The position numbers and the translations under genes are program-made. Shown one piece after another: positions 32,660-43,819 of a stretch of DNA of 64,000 nucleotides. How positions within the stretch are numbered: position 1 is the first letter of the stretch; every line of letters starts with the position of its first letter. The notes beneath the pieces are model-generated. The model did not search any database. It was given only the letters and a program-made list of their open reading frames with translations, and was not told the origin of the DNA. The DNA comes from Branchipolynoe longqiensis (lineage: Eukaryota > Annelida > Polychaeta > Phyllodocida > Polynoidae). Location of the stretch: the NCBI GenBank assembly GCA_030323885.1, contig CM059198.1:63638917-63702916 (forward strand). Direction: 5' to 3'.

Positions 32660-33188
32660 CAATTAATTAAGCAAATTATGACATCATTGGTATCACCAGT
32701 AACAGGTTCTATTCATTTGACTTCCCTTCTCAGCAAAACCAAATGCTTAGTCATTGCTCCAATATCTAACTTAGGAGTGGGACGTAGCTCAGGCGGTAGA
32801 GTGTCCACCTGTGAAGGTGTGGGTCATCCAATCGATCCTGCTCAGTGGACCCATTTGCAGTTTGCGCTATTTTCCGTTCCAACCAGTAGTCCACAACTGA
32901 TTCATCAAATGCTGTGGTATGTGCTGTCACGTCTATGGGAAAGTCCATATAAAAGACCCATTGCTGCTTATCGGAAAGAGTACCCTATGTGGCAGCGGTG
33001 GGCTTCCTCCAAAGAAATATGTCAGAATGACCATATGATTGATGTCCAATAGCCGATGATGAAAATCAATCTACTCTAGAGGCGTTGTTACATAAAACAA
33101 ACTTTCAATATCTAATTTGGATATGTAGGGTCAAATCTAACTGCTTTTTGGTTTAGAAAATTTGATGCTTTCATCGGAATAGGCCCCT
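32660..33188 (+). mobile_element. MITE family B, copy 2 (interrupted by SINE D)
   Basis: B interior words (AGTAACAGGTTCTATTC, AAATGCTTAGTCATTGC) come before the SINE. The right end (GATGCTTTCATCGGA...CCT) comes after it and meets TTAA at 33189-33192. The left end is unclear. Confidence 0.75.
32775..33105 (+). mobile_element. SINE D copy 1
   Basis: The tRNA-like head has box A-like TAGCTCAGGCGG at about 32785. The body has the landmarks GTGGTATGTGCTGTC, ATAAAAGACCCATTGCTGC, TATGTGGCAGCGG and GTCCAATAGCCGATGATG and ends in ATAAAACAAAC. The flanking repeat CAATATCTAA(C/T)TT(A/G)G (32760-32774 and 33106-33120) is the target duplication. This SINE type is, as far as I know, common in molluscs. 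Confidence 0.88.
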
Positions 33189-33224
33189 TTAAGCCCCTAA
33201 AACGTCAATACTTAGATGAGAAGC

Positions 33225-33545
33225 CTGATTGAGAACAACACTCTATTCGCGTGCGCATAGTCATGGGATCAATCCCCGCTTGAGGCAACCCAACGACTTA
33301 CAATATTGATCGTTGCCACTGCCTTGCCCGCTTCCGCTATTCAGCAATGCAAGGAGAGCATTGTCTGGCTGGTTTAATGTCAGGATAATGTGACTGAGTG
33401 ACCTGGTGTTCCATTGTGCGGTAGGTACATTGGACCAGTGCGGGCAGCACTATAAATCCACGATCACTTTCAGTGTGCTGTCACAAGTTAGTATCCATCT
33501 GGTTGTATTTTGCAAGGTCGGTAGACATCAATATGTAGGAAACCA
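33225..33545 (+). mobile_element. SINE A, strongly diverged
   Basis: The landmarks GTCAGGATAATGTGACTGAG and CGGGCAGCACTATAAAT remain. The head is barely recognisable. Confidence 0.65.
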
Positions 33546-33928
33546 ACTCATGCTAATATATTACTACCCGACTGGTATGCCCTTAAATGTTGCTAGAAAG
33601 TAAGACATGCATCCATAACACCAAGCCAAACACTCCCCACAATTTGAGATCAGTCCTGATACGCCATTGTTGTTAGGAAGTGAAACCCCCGCTCAATAAC
33701 CCAAACACCCTACCACAACTTGACGCGAATCCTGATATGCCCTTAGTTGTTGCTAGGAATTGAACCCCCCCCCCCCAAATAAGCAAAAACCAAGATCACC
33801 GCATCACTTGATACCCATCTTGATATGCCTTGATATGTTGCTAGGAATTGAAACCCCCTAAATAAACCAACACCAAAACCACTCCACAACTTGACAGCCA
33901 TCATAGCAAGCCCTGAGGTGTTCCTAGG
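33546..33928 (+). repeat. Tandem array of SINE A tail units
   Basis: Five diverged units (near 33569, 33654, 33731, 33814 and 33900), spaced about 77-90 bp apart, each read CTGATATGCCCTTAG...TTGCTAGGAA followed by A/C-rich sequence. This is the SINE A 3' tail amplified without its head. Confidence 0.75.
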
Positions 33929-33929
33929 T

Positions 33930-34263
33930 GTTGGTTGGTTGGGTGTAGGAGAATTATGTCATGGCAACATCTTAGGTCATATCAGGACAGGTACTGACTT
34001 GTGACAGTGTGCAATAATGACGACTTTATAGTGCTGCCCCACTGGGAATTCAGACCGCCGGCACCATGATCCGATATCTCACTCAGTTACATTACCCTGG
34101 CACTGAGCTAACCAGCTCAGCCCTTTCCTATCAATGCCGATTGCGAGGCTAGGAAGCGACAAGTACCAATTTTGTAAGTCATTGGTCTGACTCGATCTGG
34201 GATCGAACTCCCGACCTTTCTCATGGGAAAGCTGCGCTCTATCGATTCGGCCACCGCGTCCGG
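33930..34263 (-). mobile_element. SINE A copy, near full length
   Basis: Complete from the tail at 33930 to the head GATTCGGCCACCGCGTCCGG at 34263. Confidence 0.85.
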
Positions 34264-34267
34264 TCAC

Positions 34268-34956
34268 CTCGGTGGTGAGATCGTCCCAGAAATCTCCCTC
34301 CTAGAATTCACTGACCTTGACCCTGACCTTGATCTGGCAATAATAAACAGCATAACAAATCCCACCACACGTAATCATGCATTATAGTCAACTCTAGTCT
34401 CCATTTCACTGTGATGTATCGGTGAACTTCTGGCAACCATGGACACTCACCGTCTCCCAATTTTGGGAGATCGTGGTATTCGAACCCACGGGTTCGAACG
34501 CTGGACGAGTCAAACAAATTACTTAAACAAATACACTTGTCGCATCCTAGCATAGGGCAAGGACTGGTTAGCTCAGTGTTAGGATCATGTGACTGAATGG
34601 GATATCGCGTCATGGTGCCAGCGTGCTGATTTCCCAGTGGGGAAGCACTATAAAGTCACCATGAGTGCACACTGTCACAAGTCGGTACCCAACCTGATAT
34701 GACCTTATATGTTGCCAGGACATACAACTCCAACAACCAATCAATGATAAACCCTGCAATGTTCCTAGGTGGTGAGACCGCCCAAAGAAATGCAACAACC
34801 TCCCTCCCATTGGGTCATTGACCTTGACCCGGACCTTGATCTGGCAATCATTACTAACAACAACAAAACACCAGCACCAGGTAGCATACATTAAAGTAAT
34901 CTTTACTCTCCATTTCACTGTAATATGTCGGTGAACCTCTGGCAACCATGGACTCC
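34268..34956. repeat. Direct duplication of about 185 bp flanking a SINE A
   Basis: 34268-34450 and 34766-34956 share GGTGGTGAGA, TTGACC(C/T)..., TTGATCTGGCAAT and TCTGGCAACCATGGAC with perhaps 80-85% identity by eye. Confidence 0.7.
34465..34742 (+). mobile_element. SINE A copy
   Basis: Head partial, body complete, tail GCCAGGACATACAACTCC. It lies between the two halves of the 34268-34956 duplication. Confidence 0.8.
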
Positions 34957-35523
34957 CACTGCGCCCCCCCCCACCCCCCACACCTCCCTGAAGCCTGCCA
35001 CCCTTCACCCCCCCCCCCCCCCCCCCCCTCTCCACACGGCCCTCACGAGATAGGACGACATATTAGGGACATATTAGGGCGGTGTTGCCATCTTCAAGGG
35101 GCCTCTTGCTGTTTTATTGTGCGAAATGGGGACGCCGGGAGGGAGGGAGGCGGCGAGCTCGGTCGGTGGGCCGGCTGGGGGTGGGGGGGGGGGGGTGGCG
35201 GGGAGCAGGGCAGGGGAGGTGGGGGGGGGGGGGAGAGAAGAAGGAGAAGGAGAGATTTCCCTTGTGGTATTGTCAGATTCTCACAGACTATCAAAGGTAG
35301 GCCAAAAGTCTTTGCCGCCGGGAACTGTGGACATTGTGGTGTGGAATCGGCGCCGTTGGCAATCATGTATTTAAAATATATATATATATTGGTGCCTTTT
35401 GTCGTTGTCTCAAGGCAGAGAGGAGGTATGTGGGTTACGGGGTTGTGAGTGATGAGGTAACATACCACCCAACCCAATTCCTCACAAGTTCATACCTCGT
35501 ATTATACATCACAACCTCAATCT
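34957..35523. repeat. Homopolymer-rich low complexity
   Basis: C runs at 34968-35028, G runs at 35176-35235 and a short (TA)n at 35379-35390. Open frames here are low-complexity artefacts. Confidence 0.7.
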
Positions 35524-35535
35524 TGTGACAGTGCG

Positions 35536-36115
35536 CACACTACGACGCTTCTCGCCGGCACGCCGGCGCGCCGTCAGCGTGCAAAATATCTTCTACGTAT
35601 CGAGACACGTCCAACTTTTTGGCGGTTTGGGGGAAAAGTTTGGCATCAGCATGGCGTGTTATTCGCGCGCGGCCAACGGGTGTCGATGCCTGAGGGAAAA
35701 AAAAGAAGAAAGTTTGGCACGACGTCTTCATATGACCTTAGATGTAGCTAGGACGTAAAACAACAAAGCAACAGTTTGGCGTAATGTGTAAGAACGACTG
35801 TCATGCGCACACGGTGACTGCCTAGCATTCGCATAACGTTATTCCAGCGCTGTCGATGTGCTTCTGATGTCGCCAAAATATTGGCAACCACGCTTTGAAG
35901 CGCGTTGTCGGTCGTCACGTTTTTTTGACATGCTAAAAACCTCTAGCGACCTCCGACGCTCCCCGACGTCTCCCGGCGACTTTCGACGTCCAGGATAGTG
36001 TACCGATATGTACCGACGTTCGCATAACGTCCCCCGATGTTTCCTGACGTTTCGCAAAAAAATTACAAACGTCGAGGCGCATTGGAGAGAAATGTCGTAG
36101 TGTGACAGGGGTATT
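35536..36115 (-). mobile_element. TIR element E3 (about 580 bp)
   Basis: The left end CACACTACGACGCTTCTCG follows SINE-like sequence and seems shortened. The right end is the inverse of ACCCCTGTCACACTACGAC. The interior matches E2 closely, including the internal SINE A tail piece at 35727-35763. The E core is on the minus strand near 35920-35941. Confidence 0.8.
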
Positions 36116-36129
36116 ATACCATACATGTG

Positions 36130-36387
36130 CCTGGGGCATAAGTCAGAAGTGGCATGTGATTCCTCGGTTCGCTGGCATGTGTCCGAACAATGGGACTATA
36201 ACACGAGGATGGCCATGAAGGACTGAAACCCCGCCACCTTTCCTTGAGACTTTTGACTGCCGGAAGAAAGGTGGCAAAGGTTCGGTCTTTTGTGGCCGTC
36301 CTCGTTTTCCAGTCCCCTTGTTCAGAGACCTGATGGCGAACCGAGGAATTGCATGCCGTGGCTTCGGCCTCACGCCCCTGGCCCAGG
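36130..36387. mobile_element. Foldback-like inverted repeat (258 bp)
   Basis: Left arm (from CCTGGGGCATAAG) and right arm (to GGCCCAGG) are inverted copies for about 120 bp each around 36250-36265. ATTCCTCGGTTCGC and ACGAGGATGGCCA on the left are matched on the right. It could be a foldback MITE or an inverted duplication. The minus-strand frame through it is probably incidental. Confidence 0.75.
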
Positions 36388-36737
36388 TTGTGAGGTATAA
36401 GATTTTGAAGATTGAGGTTTTGATGTATGATGTGAGCTATGAACTAAGGAGGACTAGGGTTGTGCGGTATATTACTTATGAGGTATGCAATTGTGAGCTT
36501 TGGCATTTCGCGACATTACTATGTAAAGGTTCTATCTGACAAAATGGTGCTTTCGAGATAATGAAGACTGAAGTTGTGTAACTGCATGATAGCAAAGCTG
36601 ATAGAACAATATTATTTTACATATATCTCAGTGAAAAATACCAGTTGCAAAACAGTTATGTAACTGAAGTAGGTGGAACATTTTTACATCCAAAACACCA
36701 ATTCGGTCACTTTGTCAGATAGAACCTTTTTATAGTT
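36388..36737. other. Stretch with no recognised feature
   Basis: Mixed sequence. Nothing was recognised before the SINE tail fragment. Confidence 0.4.
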
Positions 36738-36795
36738 TGTTTGTTTGTTGTTGTTTTACGTCCTGGCAACATCTAAGGTCATATCAGGACGGGGC
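36738..36795 (-). mobile_element. SINE A tail fragment
   Basis: (GTTT)n followed by TTTTACGTCCTGGCAACATC and ATATCAGGACGGG, then abrupt truncation. Confidence 0.75.
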
Positions 36796-36879
36796 TTTTT
36801 TATAGTATGGTCACGATTTTGAGAGACAAGGTTGTGACCTATCAGGTTTTGAGGTATCGGTTTGTAATGGGTTTGTTCT

Positions 36880-37215
36880 CGAAGTTTTACCTCCTGGCAA
36901 AAATCTAAGGTCATATAAGGATGAGTACTGACGTGTGACAGTGCACACTCATGGCACATGTATAGTGCTGCCCCACAGGGAGACCAGACCACCAGCACCA
37001 TGACATGATAATATCACACTCAGTCACATTATCCTGACACTGAGCCATCCAGTCCTTGCCCTATCCTAATGATGCTGAGCGCCTGGCTAGGAAGTGACAA
37101 GTATCAATTCGTAAGTCATTGGTTTGACTCGACCAGGGTTCGAAACCACTGGCTTAAATCCCACGATCTACCAAAGCGGGAGATGGACGCTCAACTCATT
37201 GGGCCATCCCATCTG
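36880..37215 (-). mobile_element. SINE A copy with class II-like head (A2)
   Basis: The head on the minus strand (GATGGCCCAATGAGTTGAG, GGTAGATCGTGGG) has the long variable-arm style of Ser/Leu tRNAs, unlike the usual A head. Confidence 0.8.
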
Positions 37216-37564
37216 CTGTACGGATTGTGGTTTGGTGTTAGATGCATTATGGGCTGGGCACATGTGGAGTGGAAAACATGACATAGAATGTATAATCATT
37301 TGGTCCTTGATATGATCTTTTAGACAGCATGTTTTGTGTATGAGTGAGCACCTGTGAGATTAATACATGCATTGTGAAGACACTAGTGATGGGTGTGCCA
37401 ATGGAGCAGAAAGGACAGGAGCATATCTGGACTGATCCACCCCCCGCCCCCCCTCATGACAGACAGTACCGTTGGGTTTGACAGTAGAGTACAGAAGCTG
37501 AGGGTGTGACAGGATTAAAAACATGCACTAATCGTTGGAGCGGAGTTGGTTTCAGTGTAGCATA
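37216..37564. other. Stretch with no recognised feature
   Basis: Leads into the minisatellite. A C-rich run is at 37438-37453. Confidence 0.4.
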
Positions 37565-38475
37565 CTTACTCATAAAAACTAGTGTTGGGTGTGACAGTGG
37601 AGTAGATATCTGAGTGTGACAGTCGACATGACAGGCATGAGTGTTGGATGTGACAGTGGAGTAGAGATTTGAGTGTGACAGTCAACATGACAGGCATGAG
37701 TGTTGGATGTGACAGTGGAGGAGAGATATGAGTGTGACAGTCAACATGACAGACATGAGTGTTGGATGTGACAGTGGAGTAGAGATCTGAGTGTCAACAT
37801 GACAGACGAGTGTTGGATGTGACAGTGGAGTAGATATCTAAGTGTGGCAGACCAAAGGACAGACTTGAGTGTTGGATGTAGCAGTGAAGTAGAGATCTGA
37901 GTGTGGCAGACCAAATGACAGACATGAGTGTTGGATGTGATAGTGGAGGAGAGATCTGAGTGTGACAGTCAACATGACAGACATGAGTGTTGGATGTGAC
38001 AGTGGAGCAGAGATCTGAGTGTGACAGTCAACATGACAGACATGAGTGTTGGATGTGACAGTGGAGCAGAGATCTGAGTGTGACAGGCAACATGAGAGAT
38101 ATGAGTGTTGGATGTGACAGTGGAGTAGAGATCTGAGTGTGACAGTCAACATGACAGACATGAGTGTTGGATGCGACAGTGGAGTAGAGATCTGAGTGTG
38201 GCTGACCAAATGACAGACTTGAGTGTTGGATGTGGCAGTGAAGTAGAGATCTGAGTGTGGCAGACCAAATGAGAGAATTGAGTGTTGGATGTGGCAGTGA
38301 AGTAGAGATCTGAGTGTGGCATACCAAATGCAGACATGAGTGTTGGATGTGACAGTGAATACGATATGTGGGCGTGACAGACAAAATGACAGACACAAGT
38401 ACTGGGTGTGACAGTGGAGTAGAGACCTGGCTGTCACAAACCAAATGACAGATGAGTGTTGGGTGTAATATATGG
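37565..38475. repeat. Minisatellite, units of about 59 bp
   Basis: Roughly 16 units of GAGTGTTGGATGTGACAGTG, GAGTAGAGATCTGAGTGTGG (or TGAC) and CAGTCAACATGACAGACAT. Two subtypes alternate (CAGTCAACATG and CAGACCAAATG). Long minus-strand frames reflect a unit length near a multiple of three. Confidence 0.95.
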
Positions 38476-38579
38476 AGACTGCATCACTACGAGTGACAGT
38501 TGGTGAGTATTACAATTGAGGTTGTATTTACCTGGAGGACTAGGAGCATTACAGCAGGATGCCACGGCGGGCAAACCGT

Positions 38580-39665
38580 GGTGGGTGGTGATTGGTGGGT
38601 GGTGGTGGGTGGTGGTGGGTGGTGGTGGGTGGTGGTGGGGGTGGTGGGTGGTTGTGTGTGGTGGGGTGTGGGTGGTGGTTGTGTTTTGAAGTCGTGGTGG
38701 GTGGTTGTGTGTGGTTGTGTGTGGGTGGGTGTGGTGGTGGTGGGTGGTTGTGGGTGGTTGTGTGTGGTGGTGGGTGGTGGTGGTGGGTGGTGGTTGGTGG
38801 TTGGTGGTGGTGGGTGGTGGTGGGGGTGGTGGGTGGTTGTGTGTGGTGGGGTGTGTGTGGTGGTTGTGTGTGGAAGTCGTGGTGGGTGGTTGTGTGTGGT
38901 TGTGTGTGGGTGGGTATGGTGGTGGTGGGTGGTTGTATGTGGTGGTGTTGGTGGGTGGAAGTGGTGGCTGGTGGTTGTGTGTGGTGCTGAGTTGTGGGTC
39001 GTGGTGGTTGAGGGTGGAGCGTAGTGGTGGTGGCTGGTGGTGGGTCGTGGTGGGTGGTTGTTTGTGGTTATGTGTGATGGTGGAGGTGTGTGGTGGTGGT
39101 GGGTGGTGGGTGGTGGTGGGTGGTGGTGGGTGGTGGTGGGTGGTGGGTGTGCGGGTGGTGGCGGTGGCGGGTGGGTGGCGGGTGATGGTGGGTGGTGGTG
39201 GAGTATGTGTGGTTGCTGGTTGTGGTTGTGGTGGATCGCGGGGGTGGGGGGTGATGAGTGTGGTGAGGTGGAGGTGGTGGTTGGAGCAATTGGCGGGTGG
39301 TGGTGATGGGTGGTGGGTGGTGGTGGGTGGTGGGTGGTGGTTGGTGGTTGGTGGTGGTGGTTGGTGGTGGTGGCGGGTGGTGGCGGGTGATGGTGGGTGG
39401 TGGTGGGTGGTTGCGGGTGGTAGTGCGTAGTGATGGTGGGTGGTGGTGGCTATTGGCGGGTGATGGGTGGTGGCTGGTGGATGGTGGTGGTTGGAGTATT
39501 TGGCGGGTGGTGGGTGGTGGTGGGTGGTGGTTGGTGGTGGCTATTGGGTGGGTGGTGGTGGCTGGGGGTGGTGGTTGGTCGAGGTGGTTGTGGGTGGAGG
39601 TGGTGGTTCCTGGTTGGTGGAGGTGCTGCTGGGACGATTTGGTTGGTGGTGGTGGTGGTTGGAGG
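38580..39665 (+). repeat. GGT/GGGTGGT-rich array (about 1.1 kb)
   Basis: Almost only G and T on the plus strand, with GTGGTGGGTGGTTGTGT words. 38640-38720 and 38825-38920 are longer near-copies. Frames are artefacts. Confidence 0.95.
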
Positions 39666-39966
39666 GCATAACCCTCATACATTGGTCCCTCATTACAACG
39701 TTAAGCGAAATCTCCACATGAGCATAAACTCAGCGAAATCGACAACATAAATCTTGTACCAACATAACGAAATGTACATGATTCTACCATTAATGCTTAA
39801 TATCACTATAACGGAAAGAAAAGGGGGACATATTATATATAGTACACTTTGTGTGCGGTGTGCCGGGGGTTAGTTTGGTGGACGTGGTGGCTGTGGTGGA
39901 GGGAGGGGGGGGTGGCTGTGGTGGCGGGGGGGGGGGGCAGGTAGCGGAAATGGAACTGGTCATTAA
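39666..39966. other. Unassigned, followed by G run
   Basis: 39690-39810 contains GCGAAATC and TAACG(A/G)AA words that could come from a decayed Tigger-like MITE (weak). A G run is at 39921-39937. Confidence 0.4.
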
Positions 39967-40299
39967 GTTGGTTGGTTGTTGGGAGTTTTACATCCTGGCA
40001 ATATCTAAGGTCATATCAGGACAGGTATCGACTTGTGACACTGTGCACTCATGGGGACTTAATAGTGCTGCCAAACTGGGAAATCAGGGCACCGGCACCA
40101 TGACCTGATATCCCACTCAGTCACATTATCCTGACACTACACTAACCAGTCCTTGCCCTATCCTATTAATACCGAGCGCCAGGCTAGGAATCGACAAGTA
40201 TCAATTTGATAAGTCTTTGATTTGACTCGACCGGGAACGAAACTCCTGACCTTCCGCACGCGAGGCCTGTGCTCTACCGATTCGGCTACAGCGCCCGGT
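39967..40299 (-). mobile_element. SINE A copy, near full length
   Basis: Tail GGTTGGTTGTTGGGAGTTTT at the left, head ending GATTCGGCTACAGCGCCCGG at the right. Confidence 0.85.
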
Positions 40300-40490
40300 G
40301 CTGGTCCTTAAGTGCGTTGTCTGCTCCTCCAGTTGCGCAGGTAATGACAGCTGATTGCACACTCCACAATTAATACCCCATCAAGCCATCCCATACCCCA
40401 TTACACCCAACACACTCGGCCATTGGCCGTAAAAAGAGGAGGGCCCCGGGACTTTTCCTCACTGTATCCCCCTGACATGTATCATTAACA
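40300..40490. other. Short unassigned spacer
   Basis: Nothing was recognised apart from the target duplication at its right edge. Confidence 0.4.
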
Positions 40491-40828
40491 ACGGGAGTGG
40501 GATGTAGCTCATGCGGTAGAGTGTCCACCTGAAAAGGTGTCAGTCATCGAATCCATCCTGCTCAGTGGACCCATTTGCAATTTCGGTTATTTTCTGTTCT
40601 AACCAGTGGTCCACAACTGGGTCATCAAAGGCCGTGGTATGTGCTGTCCTGTTTGTGGGAAAGTGTATATAAAAGAACACTTGCTGCTTATTGGAAAGAG
40701 TAGCCTATGTGGCGGCAGCAGGTTTCCTCTAAAGAAATCTGTCAGAATGACCATATGTTTGATGTCCAATAGCCGATGATATAAATCAATGTGCTCTGGA
40801 GGCGTCATTAAATAAAACAAGATTTTTT
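40491..40828 (+). mobile_element. SINE D copy 2, full length
   Basis: Head GGGATGTAGCTCATGCGGTA to tail AATAAAACAAGATTTTTT. Flanked by TGTATCATTAAC (40478-40489 and 40829-40840). Confidence 0.9.
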
Positions 40829-40840
40829 TGTATCATTAAC

Positions 40841-41411
40841 ACCTGAAGGCGCCAAATGTCAATGACATAGAACTTAGCAGACAACATTTGGTTAAACTTG
40901 ATTCAAACATTAATAAATTATAGGATCTCTACTACAATAATTCTGCTTACCATCACAAACAGACACATCGGTGAGGGAAGTCGTGAGGTTTTTGTTATTG
41001 TCTTTTTGTATCGGTTGGCAGACGGTATTTTATTTCAGAGCAGACGACAATTAGGAAGAGCTGGGGGAGCGATGAGAAATAAAAAGCCGCCCTTTCTTGG
41101 TGATTGGGTTTCTAATCATGTGGCAATCACCCCTTCATTTCAGCCAGAATCCTGTGCAATCAGACCTCAATTGGGCAGCGTTTGAAAACCACCTACTTCC
41201 AGGGGGGGGGGGGCTGTGCGTTGTGGGGGGTGAGGGGGGGGGGGCGGGTCTGGGGATGGGGATGGGGGTGAGGGACGGGGGGAAGTAGAACTAGAAGCTG
41301 GGTTACCTGGGTATTTTTGGACGAGTGCTTTCTCCCCCCCCCCTCCCCCAAATTTGGAGTTGTGTATTTTAGCGATTAATTAATTATATGGCAAATGATC
41401 TGTAATTGGCT
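40841..41411. other. Unassigned with G-rich run
   Basis: 41203-41280 is G-rich and 41333-41348 C-rich. No gene was recognised. Confidence 0.45.
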
Positions 41412-41669
41412 GTATCTGTGACTTTATAGTGCTGTCCCACTGGGAGACCAGGCCACGAACACCAGCACCATGACCTCATATCCCACTCAGTCAGATTATT
41501 CCGACACTGAGCCAACCAGTCCTTGCCCGATCCTATTAAGGCCAAGCGCCAGGCTAGGCAGCGACAAGTATCAATTGTATAAGTCGTTGGGTTGACTCGA
41601 CCAGGAACCAAACTCCCGATCTCCCGCACGTGAGGCCCGCGCTCTACCGATTCGGCCATCGCGCCCGGT
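41412..41669 (-). mobile_element. SINE A, tail missing
   Basis: It starts mid-body (GACTTTATAGTGCTGTCCC) and reaches the complete head at 41669. Confidence 0.82.
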
Positions 41670-41698
41670 AGGTGTGGGTGGAAGGTTGAGTGGGTTAA

Positions 41699-42028
41699 GG
41701 CCCCAGTCACATCTCACTGGATTGGGGGAAACAGACAGAAACCGAAGAAAGTCCGTTTTGTGTCCGTACAAGTTTTGAACATGCACAAAACTAAGAATGG
41801 ATGCTGCTGGACTGACGTCTACGGTTCTTGTCTGGTTTGAGTTTGTTTCGTCTGTTGGCTATCCGGTCCGTTCCATGTCCATTTCATGTCTGTTTCATGT
41901 CCGTTTCATGTCTGTTCGTCCGGCGGCCTTCGCAACACTTTGACACATTTTAATACATTTTGATACTTATCGCTACCATACTAGACAATTATGTCCGTTG
42001 CTCAATCTGGTGAGGTGTGACTGGGTCT
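41699..42028 (+). mobile_element. TIR element E4 (330 bp)
   Basis: Flanked by TTAA at both ends (41695-41698 and 42029-42032). Ends GGCCCCAGTCACATCTCAC and the inverse of AGACCCAGTCACACCTCAC. The interior is made of TGTCCGTTTCATG words. The E core AGTTTTGAACATGCACAAAA is at 41771-41790. Confidence 0.82.
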
Positions 42029-42078
42029 TTAAGGGTGATGGGTGAGGTGGATGGGAGTTTGGATGGGGACTTGGTGTT

Positions 42079-42368
42079 TTTGTTTGTTTGTTGTTGTTTT
42101 ATGTCCTAGCAACATCTAAGGTCATATCAGGACGGGCACCGACTTGTGACAGTGCGCACTCTTGGTGACTTTATAGTGCTGTCCCACTGGGAAACCAGCC
42201 CACCGGCACCATGACCTGGTATCCCACTCAGTCACATTATCCTGACACTGAGCACACCAGTCCTTGCCCTGTCCTAATAATGCTGAGCGCCTGGATAGGA
42301 AGTGACAAGTATCAATTGTTCAGTTATTGGTTTGACTGCACCAGGGTTCGAACCCACTACCCCACGAT
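42079..42368 (-). mobile_element. SINE A copy, head truncated
   Basis: (GTTT)n tail at the left, body complete, head lost after TCGAACCCACTACCCCACG. Confidence 0.82.
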
Positions 42369-42486
42369 GGTGTGGTGAGCGGAGTGATGGCATGACGGCT
42401 GAGGACTGTGGTTTGAGAAGGATGATGGCTCGGTGAGGATTGTTGGCATATTTGCTGGGTGCTGGCGGGTATATTTGGCGGGTGCT

Positions 42487-42727
42487 ATGGTTTTACGTCC
42501 TAGCAATATTTATGGTCATATCAGGACTGGTACCGACTCGTGAGAGTGCGCACACATGGCGACCTTATACTTATAGTGTTGCCGTACTGGGAGATCAGAT
42601 CACCGGCACCATGGCCGGGTATTCTACTCAGCCACATTATCCTGATACTGAGACAACCAGTCCTTTCCCTATCCTAATAATGCCGAGTGGCTGGCAAGGG
42701 AGCGACAACTGTTATTTTTAAGTCATT
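42487..42727 (-). mobile_element. SINE A copy entering the gap
   Basis: Starts GGTTTTACGTCCTAGCAATA and runs to AAGTCATT at the gap edge. The head is hidden by the gap. Confidence 0.8.
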
Positions 42728-43227
42728 NNNNNNNNNNNNNNNNNNNNNNNNNNNNNNNNNNNNNNNNNNNNNNNNNNNNNNNNNNNNNNNNNNNNNNNNN
42801 NNNNNNNNNNNNNNNNNNNNNNNNNNNNNNNNNNNNNNNNNNNNNNNNNNNNNNNNNNNNNNNNNNNNNNNNNNNNNNNNNNNNNNNNNNNNNNNNNNNN
42901 NNNNNNNNNNNNNNNNNNNNNNNNNNNNNNNNNNNNNNNNNNNNNNNNNNNNNNNNNNNNNNNNNNNNNNNNNNNNNNNNNNNNNNNNNNNNNNNNNNNN
43001 NNNNNNNNNNNNNNNNNNNNNNNNNNNNNNNNNNNNNNNNNNNNNNNNNNNNNNNNNNNNNNNNNNNNNNNNNNNNNNNNNNNNNNNNNNNNNNNNNNNN
43101 NNNNNNNNNNNNNNNNNNNNNNNNNNNNNNNNNNNNNNNNNNNNNNNNNNNNNNNNNNNNNNNNNNNNNNNNNNNNNNNNNNNNNNNNNNNNNNNNNNNN
43201 NNNNNNNNNNNNNNNNNNNNNNNNNNN
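42728..43227. other. Assembly gap (N)
   Basis: 500 N, a standard placeholder length. It is followed by purine-rich sequence. Confidence 0.99.
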
Positions 43228-43510
43228 GGTGAGGAGAGGGGGGGAGGGGGGAGAAGTTGCAGATGAGGGTGAAGGGTAAGTAGAGGGAGGGGAGAGGGAG
43301 AAGTTGGGGATGAGGGATGAATGGAAAAGGATGGCAAACAGAGCTGAGGAAGGAATGGATATGGGGTGAGCCTAAGAGGAAATAAAAGGGGTGAGGAGAA
43401 GGGGGGGGGTGCGGATAAATGACGTCAGGGGTGAATGGGTGGAATGGATGAGGGGGTGACGGGTGGAGGGTAGGGAAGAGGTATGGAGTCGGGGGAGGGG
43501 TGGGCTGGGG
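43228..43510. repeat. Purine-rich low-complexity tract
   Basis: GGTGAGGAGAGGGGGG, GGGATGAGGG and similar words. Complementary in style to the pyrimidine tract at 24973. Confidence 0.75.
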
Positions 43511-43627
43511 CAGAGGTTATATTCATGACACACTGAGTGATTCGCGATATATTGGCAATGCAAAGCCTCCCCCTGAATGGCAACAGAAGGTGACCTGCCC
43601 CAGAAGGTTTTGTTCGGAGGTGGACTA

Positions 43628-43819
43628 TGTGTTTGTTTTGTTTCTTTCTTGTTGTTTTACGTCCTAGCAACATCTAAGTACATATCAGGACGGGTACCGA
43701 CTTGCGACAGTGCGCACTCATGGCGACTTTATAGTTTTGCCCCAATGGGAGACCAGGCTGCAGCACCATGACCTGATGCCCCACTCAGTCACATTATCCT
43801 GACACTGAGCCAACCAATC
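43628..43819 (-). mobile_element. SINE A, 3' half
   Basis: Tail to mid-body, ending after CTGACACTGAGCCAACCA. A further tail fragment lies at 43904-43952. Confidence 0.8.

Noticed and set aside
36143..36373. 76-codon minus-strand frame in the foldback
   Set aside because: The inverted-repeat structure explains the sequence. No family resemblance.
37838..38444. Minus-strand frames of 138-199 codons with a repeated motif of about 20 residues
   Set aside because: The minisatellite unit is close to a multiple of three. Different frames are open over the same units, and there is no start context or domain.
37565..38475. CRISPR-like regular repeats
   Set aside because: Units are contiguous with no unique spacers, and the context is a eukaryotic repeat region.
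38500..39682. Long frames rich in Val/Gly/Trp or Pro/His/Thr
   Set aside because: Artefacts of the GGT-rich array on both strands.
39690..39810. Decayed Tigger-like MITE
   Set aside because: Only a few TAACGAAA-type words and no pair of termini was found.
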